A DNA stretch of 64,000 nt from Enoplolaimus lenunculus (lineage: Eukaryota; Nematoda; Enoplea; Enoplida; Thoracostomopsidae): contig JASANG010003970.1 of NCBI GenBank assembly GCA_030248215.1, positions 116,025-180,024 on the forward strand. Reading direction: 5' to 3'. This document shows positions 32,776-44,300 of the stretch, piece after piece. Below the pieces are notes generated by a model. That model did not search any database. It saw only the letters and a list, made by a program, of their open reading frames with translations, and had not been told where the DNA came from. The translations under genes were made by a program, and so were the position numbers. Positions within the stretch are counted from its first letter, which is position 1; each line of letters begins with the position of its first letter.

Positions 32776-34414
32776 AATCAATTTTCAAGGATATTTCGGG
32801 TTGAGCTTTGCCTTCACCCAACCTAAGTTTATGCCTTGAACGTATCTTAGGTTGTAAAAGTATGGTATTTGGTTAAGCTTTAGCCCCAAAAATTGGAGTC
32901 GTTTAAACATTTGCATTATATTGCAGAAATATTTGTCTTAATCGTTCATGCAACAAAGTTGTAAACTTCAGACTTTTTAGACGGAAAAATTTCAGACCCA
33001 TATTTCTGAAAAATATAAGAAATAAAAGTCTGAATTTCAAAAATTTCAGACAATATTTCTTGAATATAAGAATGTTTATTCTGGGTGCAGACATACGCTT
33101 AATTTTAAACCTCACCATTCTCCGGTTCGAAAGCTTTAACACGTATTGCCGACTGGTAATAAATGCTACACACATTTGAGAATACGGGTGTTTAGCAAAC
33201 AATTTCTAGTGTTTGACCTACATGAACTTACGCTGACAAAGCTAAAACCACAACTCTGACAAAAGCTACAGGTTCAGCGGCCTAAATCGTTTTAGGCAAA
33301 TTATTTTCATCTTAAGGTGGCTAGCCGAAAAATGTAATACTGTTTAAATAAAAATAGTTCAACTGAGAGTTAGGGACATGAATTATAATTCGGCCTGAGC
33401 CTAAACCTTATAATTTGAAAAACGATGCCTTACGGTTTTGTGTCTGAAATAGACAACAAGGCTAACACGGACATTTCATATTTTGAACTTGAGGCAAAAA
33501 TGTTCTGCCACTAAAACTAGCTGGAATGAACATAATGAATGGTGTAAGACAAATTAAAAATTTTTGGTATTGGTTTCTAAATTAAAATCACATGCGGAGC
33601 CGCTACAACGAGAAATCATTCGTCCTGCTATAAAATCAAACGTATTCCGCCAGGGGCGAAGCGTTTTCAATGCAACTGCAATAGAGTAAGCTTAAGCTTT
33701 ATGCTATTTTTTGCATTTAACAGCTGTAATAATAGTCCGTTCGTTAAAGGATCGTTTACAAACTGAATTATGGTTGCAACGCAGCGTTTGAGAATGCGGA
33801 CATTTGATTGCATATTTTGCACAAAAAATTATAAATAAAATAAAAAATATAATTTTTAACAAAATTTCGCCAATTTGACTAGAATTTTAGAATTGTATAA
33901 ATAAAAGTTTGAGTTTGAGTTTTGCTCGCTTCAAAAAAGTGTCCGCATGAAAAGTTTAACGAACTATAGTTACAAAAACATTGTCAGCAAAATTGAAATT
34001 CGAAAATAATTTTGAGCTCAAAAAATTTAAATAAATACAAAACTGCAGAATACAGAGGCGCCTGGCGGGTCGGGGAACGTTTCTATATTTGGCCAAACGA
34101 CCTCGAAGCAGTGGAGCAGGGTGCAACAATATTGACCCACAACTTGTGGTTAAATAAATATCAAACCCAGTACATCTGCTACGTTAACGTGGGAAAGTAA
34201 ATGTAATGTTAACCTAAATTATCAGTGTTCAATTACTTTTCAACCGCTTCCGACACCGGTGAATGTTAAACCAGGACTTCTTTAAACACATTAATAGCTC
34301 TTGTACACGTTCACTCACTATGCCTTAAAACTAATTTCAAATTTAAGTCTAATGTCTAAACATAACCAAAACCTATTCTGAAATTTTTGTATATATGTAT
34401 ATATATTTAGTTAG
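32776..34414. other. AT-rich spacer with a truncated family A end
   Basis: At 33648-33715 half of a family A MITE remains (CAGGGGCGAAGCGTTTTCAA then GAGTAAGCTTAAGCTTTATG). Otherwise nothing recognised. Confidence 0.4.
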
Positions 34415-35142
34415 AAGACCTTTCGGCCCCGTCTTACCCATGGACTCTCTGATGATGATTTGGATGGCAGAGCCCAGTTTTGTCACACATTTATAGACAT
34501 GGTGGAGAGCAGTGCGTTGGACCTTGATCGCATTTTGTGGACCGACGAGGCGGTTTTCAAGCTCAATGGTCATGTTAATCGCCATAATTGTGTTTATTGG
34601 TCCGAAGACAATCCACATGTCACGATTAACAAAGAGGTCAACGCCCTTGGAGTCTGTGTCTGGGCCGGAATTTGTTCACAAAGCATCGTTGGTCCATTCT
34701 ATTTTGACGGAAATGTCAATAAAACCAGCTATTTGGAACTTTTATCTGTGAATATGTACCCGCAAATCGCAACCGAGGACCTTGTTTTCATGCATGACGG
34801 AGCTCCAGCTCACTACGCTACCGAAGTCCGCGCTTGGCTGGACGAAAGGTTCCCGAATCGAGGCTGGACGAAAGGTTCCCGAATCGATGGATCGGCCGCA
34901 CAGGTGCCATCAAATGGCCAGCTAGGTTAGCAGACTTAACTCCGTCTGACTTCTTTCTTTGGGGTGTTGTGAAAGAAGATGTTTATGGAAGTAGGGCGAA
35001 GGACCCTAAAGAATTGATGGACAGAATAAAAGCAGCGTTTTCTAAAATTCCAGTGGACTTATGGGCCAAAGTTTGCCGATCTGTACCATCCCGACTGGAG
35101 AAATGCATTCAGCTTATCGGTGCACAGACGAAGCTGTTCTGA
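34415..35142 (+). pseudogene. Tc1/mariner-IS630-type transposase remnant, frameshifted
   Basis: The reading frame from about 34430 to 34930, then from about 34834 to 35142, encodes the catalytic half of a DDE transposase: RILWTDEAVFKLNGHVNRHN, VFMHDGAPAHYATEVRAWLD, then DLTPSDFFLWGVVKEDVYGS. The first Asp is in WTDEA, the second in HDGAP, the third acid in the DLTPSD region. The N-terminal DNA-binding half is missing. A 26-bp stretch is perfectly duplicated in tandem at about 34838-34889, which shifts the frame and explains the two overlapping ORFs. The rest is open to the stop, so the break is young. A possible right end lies near 35275 (GAAACACCCGGTATATA). Confidence 0.82.
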
Positions 35143-35269
35143 GATCTCTCGTCGTAATGTAAGTAAACTTTTAATACTTGTCTATAATTATACAAAAAAC
35201 AGGCGAGCTACCTCTGCCCAGTCAACCGATAGTTAGCATCAAACAGTGGGTAGTTACTTCTGAAACACC

Positions 35270-37335
35270 CGGTATATATAATATATAGATATAATTATTT
35301 ATATATATTTATGTATATATATTTATTTATATATCATTATATAATATATTTTATCTATATACTTCTCACCCCTCTCCCCCCCCCATGTATTTATATCCTT
35401 CCTACTTCCACACAACTACCCTACTAACCATTTAACATATAAATATATATATATCCCCCCACCCCACACGTATAAGTATATATAATTATGTACTATTTTT
35501 TCTTTCCTTTTTATTTTATATACTTATATATATATTATTATATAATATATATATATTATATATATTTTTTTTTTTATTTATATAATATATATGTATTAGT
35601 ATATATAATTTTTCTCTACGCTTTTTCCTATCTCCCCATGTCCACTTAGGCTTAGCAAAACATAAGCCTTCGCCTAAGTGGACATGTAGGAAAAAATATA
35701 ATTTTCAGAAACCAAATTATATATATTTATATTGTTTTTTTATATATATTTATGTATATTATATATTATATATATATATTCTTCTTTTCCTACTTCCCTA
35801 CTACCTACCTCCCTATACTTAACTACTCCATATATACTTATATTTATTTATATATATGATATATATAATATATATATATTTTTCTCTTTTTCCTACTTCC
35901 CTCCCTACACAACACGCTTCACCTATACTTCAACTACATAAATATATTTCTCTACTTTCCTACTTCCACTACTAACAAACATAACCTCCCTATACTTAGT
36001 AAACCATATATCTATACTTATATTTATATATTATATAATGATATATAATATCTATATATACATATAATATATATATATAATTATATTATATATTATTTAT
36101 TATATATATTTATTTTTTTTTTATATATTTCTTTATATATTAAATATATATGTATAAGTATATATAATTTGGTTCTCGTACGTTTTTTCCTACATGTCCA
36201 CTTAGGCTTAGCAAAACATAAGCCTTCGCCTAAGTGGACATGTAGGAAAACACACAAAAACACCAAAATAACCTACACTTTAAAATACTATATACTTTAT
36301 ACTTATATATATATATAATGATATATATAAAAAATAAATATATATACATAAATATATATAAATAATTATATCTATATATTATATATAGATATAATTATTT
36401 ATATATATTTATGTATATATTTATTTATATATCATTATATAATATATATGTATAAGTATATATAATTTGGTTCTGTACGTTTTTTCCTACATGTCCACTT
36501 AGGCTTAGCAAAACATAAGCCTTCGCCTAAGTGGACATGTAAGAGTAATAGGAAACGCAAATTATATATACTTATACTTATATATTATATAATGATATAT
36601 AAAAAATAATATATATACATAAATATATATAAATAATATATTATATATTATATATAGATATAATTATTTATATATATTTATGTATATATTTATTTATATA
36701 TCATTATATAATATATATGTATAAGTATATATAATTTGGTTCGCGTACGTTTTTTCCTACATGTCCACTTAGGCTTAGCAAAACATAAGCCTTCGCCTAA
36801 GTGGACATGTCAGAAAAACGTACAAAACCAAAATATATATTTTTATTTTTATATTATATAATATTGATATATAAAAAATAAATATATATACATAAATATA
36901 TATAAATAATTATATCTATATATTATATATAGATATAATTATTTATATATATTTATGTATATATTTTATTTTATATATCATTATATAATATGTATTTTAT
37001 ATATTTGGTTCGTACGTTTTTTCCTACATGTCCACTTAGGCTTAGCAAAACATAAGCCTTCGCCTAGTGGACATGTACGAGAACCAAATTATATATACTT
37101 ATACTTATATATTATATAATGATATATAAAAATAAATATATATACATAAATATATATAAATAATTATATCTATATATAATATATAGATATAATTATTTAT
37201 ATATATTTATGTATATATATTTATTTATATATCATTATATAATATATAAGTATAAGTATATATAATTTGGTTCTCGTACGTTTTTTCCTACATGTCCACT
37301 TAGGCTTAGCAAAACATAAGCCTTCGCCTAAGCCT
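35270..37335. repeat. Tandem array of alternating palindromes
   Basis: A unit of about 270-290 bp combines (i) a TA-rich palindrome of roughly 190 bp (best seen 37080-37270, arms from GAACCAAATTATATATACTT to its inverse) and (ii) a hairpin of about 56 bp with arms CCTACATGTCCACTTAGGC / GCCTAAGTGGACATGTAGG and loop TTAGCAAAACATAAGCCTTC. Hairpin copies: 35637-35686, 36189-36246, 36486-36541, 36756-36810, 37023-37077 and a truncated 37288-37331. The left part (35340-36120) also has C-rich and ACTTCC-type stretches. Confidence 0.85.
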
Positions 37336-38233
37336 AAACATTATCACCGAGCATGCCCTTAGATACGAACGCACTGTATACGTGCAAAGATGTTCGAATT
37401 TTGGTGACCAAAAACAGTTCCTAAACCTTGAACTTTGTCAATACCATCGACTCTTTCAACATTGATTATGAGCCAATGAACTTCAATTGTATCAAAAATT
37501 AAACAACAAGCGAACGTCCGTCAAATTGTCACAACTTTAATCTTTCATAAAATGATCTCGAAGCCAAATCTGCTGTAGTTTATTATACTTAGAAATTTAA
37601 GCTCTGATCACAAAATAGCTTTTTTTTTCTTACCGTCAGATAATTGTGGTTGAGAAATAATCTTATAATTTCACTCTGACGAAGGTTTGACCTTGAGTTT
37701 TTTTTGACATGAATGCTATAAAGTGAAAGATGTGGGGTTCAAATATTAACAAGAAAGCGGGTGGGTGGAAAATAATTTCTTGTGCAAAAAGTAAAGAGGA
37801 TACCTTCCGGATAGGCGAAAAAATTTAAATTACTTCATACCTCTCATTCAACGCATTGTTGTACGTTGAATTTGCAGTTTTCCCTATATATATATATTAT
37901 ATATATATTTATATATAACAGAGGTAGAGAACCATTTCCGAGGATGGCGTCTGACCAGGCTGCGACGCGACCCCTTTTGATCATGCCTGATGTACTGCGA
38001 TAAGTACAATGGATGTATGCATGACTTCATACAAAACTATCATCAAGAATACATATTAATTATTGATATTGTATAAAAACCTCCAATTTTCCCTTTCGAT
38101 AAAAGTTAACAAAATAAAGTCAACAGGAAATTCAGATATAAAATTTTAGAAAAATACAATTTTAAACCAGCTTTGAACTTTGATTGACCGTAGGATTTCG
38201 TCTGTAAGCGGGCAGTGAGGGGTGAAATCTGAA
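37336..38233. other. Unique spacer, no gene seen
   Basis: Balanced composition, no repeat recognised except a short TATATA tract near 37885-37915. Could hide a small exon, but I see none with both splice sites and an open frame. Confidence 0.35.
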
Positions 38234-38412
38234 GGCTAATGTTACTTTTAGGGGCGTAACAGTAGATTAAGCGTATTATTAAGCGTAAACCTAAGCGTAA
38301 GCCTTGCAAAAATGTGTTCTAAAGCCTAAGCCTAAGCAAAAAATGTAATCTAGAATCTAAACCTACTTATTTTATAGACCTACCAGAAACCTGGACGCTC
38401 TTTAAAGTAATC
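38234..38412. mobile_element. Family B MITE
   Basis: AAGGCTAATGTTACTTTTAG at the left, CCTAAGCCTAAGCAAAAAAT inside, ACCTGGACGCTCTTTAAAGT at the right. Confidence 0.62.
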
Positions 38413-38621
38413 TGAATACAGTTTTTGCTGGTGTATGGCGTTGGTCTGAATGCATAGGATGCTGTAACGGGTTTGAGTTTAGGTACTGGTTTTTGTTTAG
38501 GCTCAGGTTTAGGATTTGAGGTTGATTATTAAGGCATAAACTTGTGGAAAACGTATACAAAGGCCAGAAAAATTCAGCATATTGGTTCTGATTTTGCACA
38601 GTGCTACAAACCATGATGTAA

Positions 38622-38908
38622 CCGAATATCCGTTTCCGATTCCGTTACAGAAATACCGAAAACTCTATGATTTTCATGCTCATAGCTTGTTGTAAATCAC
38701 TTATGTTAAGTTATTCAATTTTTGACGACAAATATGCCGCAATTGATATGATTATGTGAACGAAATTCATCCAAAATGTTGAAAAAATTCTATTAAGAAC
38801 ATCCATTGTTTTTCGTTTAAAATTTTTTACACTTTTATACTTTAACATCCGGTATTTTTCGTTATTTCAATCAACATCCGTTTCCGTTATTTTTACTATT
38901 CATACTTG
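38622..38908. repeat. Family G dispersed repeat
   Basis: ACCGAATATCCGTTTCCGAT to CCGTTATTTTTACTATTCAT. Internal TCATCCAAAATGTTGAAAAA as in other copies. Confidence 0.55.
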
Positions 38909-39806
38909 TTATATGATTTGCACCAGTTCAATTGTGACTATTCGTTGCAAAGTTAATCCAGGGTCCACAGTAAGGAGTGACACGGTGGTGGAAAACGGAA
39001 TTCAGTTTGAAAATATGATTTGAAACAATATTCAATTCCGAATCGTAGGCCATTGAAGCCAATGCGATAGCGCTTACGCGGTTCAGTTTCTGTTTTGATC
39101 CAATTACATTCGTTCAACTGTTCTGCAACAGAACGAATATGTCAACTGTGTAATTTTTAATATCGTCTTTGTATAATTGTGTTTATTGTGATAGGCTCAA
39201 TAAAAACTATGTATACCTTACAATTGACGGTGATTGGCTGGTAAAAACGAACAACTTCGGCAAACCCAATCCAGAGAGCGGCGGGTGTAAGGTCCTCAAC
39301 TTACAATTTTTTCTTCTTAGAAATTTTTTGTTAAAAAATGATTAGGTCTGCCTACGTTACAACTTTTCTCCTCAGATGTTATTTGTAATAAAACGATAAG
39401 GCCCCCCCAACCTTACAATTTTTCCCTCTCAGAAAGTGTTTTAATGACAAAATGATAAGGACTCTTATATACAGTAAAAATTGCGTTTCACAGCATTAAT
39501 CAGCCCGCTCCCCCCGTCAAAAATTGCAGGATCCGCCTCTGAATATCACTGATAACGAGGTTGCAAATAGTAGCAAGACGCCAGGCAAATTTGGCAAACT
39601 TCGGCGCTTTTTGTTTTAACAAATTTGCCTCGTTTGCGGTTAACGTTGCTCCACGGCAACTTGCCTGCATATGCTTCTGTTTCCCTGGTTCCCATTTGTT
39701 GAGAACCTGTTGAGGGACCATGACCAGGGTGGGTCTCCCATGGATCCACCATTGCTCCCACCACTAAGCGGTTATCGTATTAGCACACCAAAAACACTGT
39801 CTAGAC

Positions 39807-39970
39807 AGTGGCGGATCCAAGATCTTAAAATGGGGGGCCAAAATTTTACAGGTAATAAACTTACTTTTGACCCATACACAAACCACGAACTATTGTCACA
39901 AAATTGCTATATAATTTTTGTCGAGATGCTGTTGGGGGGCACTGCCGGGGTGGCCCCCATGGATCAGCCC
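39807..39970. mobile_element. hAT-type MITE (GTGGCGGATCCA ends)
   Basis: CAGTGGCGGATCCAAGATCT at the left and GGTGGCCCCCATGGATCAGC at the right. Sister of 20884-21062. A terminal fragment of the same kind also lies at 39710-39755. Confidence 0.68.
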
Positions 39971-40725
39971 TTGTGTCTAGAAGTATTTCGTTAGAACTTT
40001 TAAGCGTTCTAAAAATGCATCGCTTAACGTCAAAGATTTATAGGGGGCGACACCTTCAGGGGTTTTCCCTTGTGGAGTGGTGCAATTACAAAATATCTCA
40101 ATTGTGTATCGAGTATAGTTTAACTCATGAGCAGTTTAACCTGTAACAAATGACAAAACTGCATGAAATTGTCGATATACTGACTCATGCATTGCTGTCA
40201 CTCGTGATTTCGGCGTTCGGTACAACGAATTTGGCCATGTTTCAAGTGTCACAAACAAGGTAAACTCAACAAGATTTGGCAGTTTTTGTTTTTCATAAAC
40301 AAAATATCTTAGGGTTAAACTGCGGATCACGGGGGACAGAAGCTGCCTCCACTCACGGAAATTACGAAGAAATCGATGACATCATTTGTCTAAAGAAATG
40401 ACGAATTATAATACACGTTGGACAGTGTTACGAGAAAAATTAACCAATTAAAATTAGTTTACAAGGTTCAGTTTTAACTTTATGAAGACAGTGTAAAAAC
40501 AGTGCAAAAATTCGCTTAAAATGCCATATTTTGACCGCTGTCAGTCAAGGTAGGAACTGGGACTTCAGACCTCTTAACGATTAAGCAGCTGGAAAACCAA
40601 GCATACAGAGCGTGGATCGAACTTCAAGCGTGCGGATCCTTTGGCGAACGCTGTTCCACGCAACCAGCATCCTAAACTGCTTTTACAGTCAACTATAATT
40701 GTCGACCCGTATACTGTCTGCTAGC

Positions 40726-41074
40726 AGGGTGCAACCGAAGATGAAAAATACCGGAGTCGGAGGTCAACAAATCTTGCCGCAGCCGGAGGAGAGGCGAAAT
40801 TATTAGTAAAACAATGACGGTTAATTAGTTAATTTTTACCAATATCTGCGCTATGTTGTTAAGTTGTTTGGTTTTACGGTAATTTTTTGCGAAATTTCGG
40901 AAATTCTTTCCTGAAAATTGTGACCAAAACAGAACGAAACGCGCTAAACAGATAAATTTTGTAAAATTTTGCAAAATTTTACTACCGACATTGTTGGAAT
41001 ATCCGGCTAAAATTATGCCGGAGCCAGAGGCCGATTTTCTGCCGGAGCCGGAGGCAGACTTCCGGTTGTACCCT
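40726..41074. mobile_element. Family H element (AGGGTGCAACCG ends)
   Basis: Left AGGGTGCAACCGAAGATG, right GACTTCCGGTTGTACCCT, inverted repeats with GCCGGAGCCGGAGG subterminal motifs. It lies just upstream of the first presenilin exon found, so in the presenilin intron if the gene starts further left. Confidence 0.6.
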
Positions 41075-41216
41075 GCGTGCTAGCATACAACACAAATTGC
41101 ATATATTGCATATGTTCCAGGACAAGCGTGTCCCATATGTTTACAACCATATTTGCAAGCTTAAAACTATATCTCTTCCTGAAGACATACTGTATCCGGA
41201 ATTAGCTGTATTTTAG

Positions 41217-41391
41217 AATTGAAAGTCAAACATACTTCTACGAATTGGCCAGTTGGAATGACTACAACGGGTTCAATATAGAACTGAACGCTGTGTTGAA
41301 TTCAACTTTCATCCAAGCTGCAATGTTCGTTACAATTTTTATTGCAATGTCCTACGTGGTGTTTTATTTGTTTCAACATTCTTACTACAAG
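41217..41391 (+). CDS. Presenilin exon: luminal loop 1 and TM2
   Basis: Acceptor GTATTTTAG, phase 2 in and phase 0 out. It encodes IESQTYFYELASWNDYNGFN, then a hydrophobic TM2 ending QHSYYK, which aligns with the CYK end of human TM2. The donor GTAAAG lies at the very edge of a small transposon. Confidence 0.85.
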
Positions 41392-44300
41392 GTAAAGTCC
41401 TATTCACACGTGCAAATTTTTGCTAGCAGAACTTGCAGTTGCAATCATTGTCCGAAATCTCGTTCGAAAAACTTGCAGCTACAAATAGTTCATTAAAAAT
41501 TTCAGTTAAGAATTCAGTTCACATGTATGAACAACCACGCATGTTCATTGAATTTATTACAACCGCTTTCTGATTGGCTGATGAAAAAACTCTAGTTCTG
41601 CGTGCAATTTGCAGCTACAAGTTCTTGCAGCAAAAACTTGCTCGTGTGAATACGGCTTTAAGTATGAAATTTAAGGACGGGCAGCTAAATTCATGTTTCG
41701 CAAACCTTATAGACTGGACCGTAGTACCTAATTTCCGAAATATTTAACTGAAATTTTGGTGGTCTTCAGTTTCTTTTCCGTTGTCAATATTAAATACAAT
41801 GCATATTTTACAACAGAATGGCTGAGTATGCTGTGTAGTGGTGTACGTTTGTTTCTATTCAAGGGGTGATCTGCCCACCTGAACCCTCTAATTTTAAGGT
41901 ACCATAAACATGATGGGGCTGCTACCCCCAAGGCTCCAATAGTAAGCAAGGGTTTAGGGGCAACCACCCAATCCTTTTTACGGTCCTGTGAACTGGCAGA
42001 GGGTTCTCGAAGGCGGCAGCCTTCTAAGAATTCACTTTGACAAAATTTGTATGTATCCTTCTTTGCAATTTCAGAAGATATGAGAACCGCTTAGTGCGAT
42101 GGATGGGGCTTTCGGGCCGTTGCCCCCACCCCCCATTCTGATTAGTATCTCTTCAAAGTGCATGCAGTCCAGGGGGTATTAATCAGCCTAAAAAGAACTG
42201 GTTCCGGTTGCAATTTTCAGGTCCTTTACGTGTGGATTTATGTCACTTGTTGTTCGTTGATGCTCGTTTGGTTCTCATACTTCATTTGGTAAGCGGATTT
42301 CTAAACTTTGTAAAAATCATTTAATTAATATAACTCATTCCAGTTTTGAATTTGTTGTCTAAAGTTTCGTAGCTGAAAGCATTTACTGATTTATCTCAGC
42401 CACAATTACCGCTGCACCCCGTACCAATGTACTTTAGCGATCCGAATAAGAGGGGGTGGGTAATCAGAGGCGAGGGGGGTGCCCATTTTGGGTCCCAATC
42501 AATAACAGTCTGTATCCCTAATAAGAGTCCGTAAGCGGATAGAGTTCCTAAACCCTAAGTAGGGTCCATAAATGTCAATTGTCTATAACTGTAGCGCATA
42601 AATGACTTCAGGACCAAATAATTTGAGTTCGAAATTTCAAAGCGTACTTACGTTTTGAAAGTACATTACCAAGTATAACCTTGCATAATCGCTCAAGCTC
42701 TTCACAAAAGACAAATAAACGTTTAATTCAACTGATAGTTGCAGTACCAGATATATCAGTAACGAAGTGTGGCGGACCGTGGGTTAAAAATAAATAACAG
42801 TCCGTAACCAAGTATCAGAGAGGGAGGTACCTTCAGGAGACGCTAAATAACTATCTGTCCTCCCTCTTATTCGGATCACTACAGTACCGAACAGGAGCGG
42901 AACAATAGTATAAGCATATTCGTAAACCTAAACATAAGCGGAGGTTATACCTAGACTTAAGCCTAAACCTAAGTAATAAAATTAGTCTAATGCTCAAGCT
43001 TACGCTATTTCAGTCCCTCAAAAAACGTTCCGCCCCTGATCTTTGCATGGGTCGTATTCGCTATTGTTTGGGCTCAAAATACGATTCCTATACGCACTCA
43101 ATTCATTTGTATGTCTTTAGTTTAAATTCTTTTCTATACTTTCTTAATCAGCTTCTGACGACGAGCATACGGCTTCAATCCCCCCATGAAACGTTTTTAT
43201 TGCGGAACTTTACCGGAACCGAAACTTCTCAGGCAGTCCCGAAACTTTGCCAGAATATGGGCCAAACACTGTCGCTGTCCGTGCCATCTCAGCTTTAGTT
43301 ACAGATTCGTGTTGATTTTTTAGGCAAATATTCAAACAGCTTAACCTAACGGCAGACGCGATAACAGGCGCTATGATATGTTGGAATATAAGTGCAATGG
43401 GTATTTGTTCAATTACAGGCGTAGTTCCGATCAAAGCGGTACATTCGATGTATTTGATTACATTAGCAGTGGTGATGGCGTTACTTATTGTTCATAATGT
43501 ACCATTAATTGTTGTCTGGTCTGCATTAGCCTGTATTTGTGTATGGGGTAGGTTCAAGTCAGAAAATGACTCCGTTGGGCGGACTCTATAACTCCTGTTG
43601 GTCAATGTAAATCACAGGGGCGAAACAGTATTATGAGCGTATTCCTAAGCTTAAGCCTAAGCCTAAGCGTAAGAAAGAGCATATTGCTAAGCCTAAGCCT
43701 AAGCGTAAGAATGATCATATTACTAAGCCTAAGCCTAAGCGTAAGAACGAGCATATTGCTAAGCCTAAGCCTAAGCGTAAGAATGATCATATTACTAAGC
43801 CTAAGCCTAAGCGTAAGAAAGAGCATATTGCTAAGCCTAAGCCTAAGCGTAAGAAAGAGCATATTCCTAAGCCTAAGCGTAAGAAAGAGCATATTCCAAA
43901 GCCTAAGCTTAAGCGTAAGAATGAGCATATTCCTAAGCCTAAGCCTAAGCGTAAGAAAGAGCATATTGCTAAGCCTAAGCCTAAGCGTAAGAAAGAGCAT
44001 ATTCCTAAGCCTCAGCGTAAGAAAGAGCATATTCCTAAGCCTAAGCTTAAGCGTAAGAATGAGCATATTCCTAAGCCTAAGCCTAAGCGTAAGAATGAGC
44101 ATATTGCTAAGCCTAAGCCTAAGCGTAAGAATGAGCATATTATTAATTTTAAGCCTATGCCTAAGCTTAAGCCAAGCAAAAAATTAGTCTGAAACTTAAG
44201 CTTACTCTATTGCTGTCCCGCAGTAAAACGTTTCGTCCCTGATCTTTACATAGGCCCTCCTGTGTAATACAAGAGTTATGGCCTCATTGGGAAATTTTTT

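Noticed and set aside
32463-32777. 104-residue repeat protein
   Set aside because: A product of the 51-bp array; no start context, splice sites or neighbours that support a gene.
35270-37335. CRISPR-like array because of regularly spaced hairpins
   Set aside because: Eukaryotic context, spacing of about 280 bp filled by palindromic TA DNA, spacers not unique, no cas genes.
39145-39250. Open stretch with YVYLTIDGDW as a possible presenilin loop-1 exon
   Set aside because: The frame that fits the next exon's phase creates a stop codon at the junction.
40852-40882. Short ATG exon (MLLSCLVLR then GT) as presenilin first exon
   Set aside because: It lies inside the family H element, encodes no TM1 and has weak splice context, although its phase would fit.
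43602-44187. 178- and 184-residue Leu/Arg- and Ser/Leu-repeat ORFs on opposite strands
   Set aside because: Translation of a 36-bp telomere-like array inside a family A transposon.
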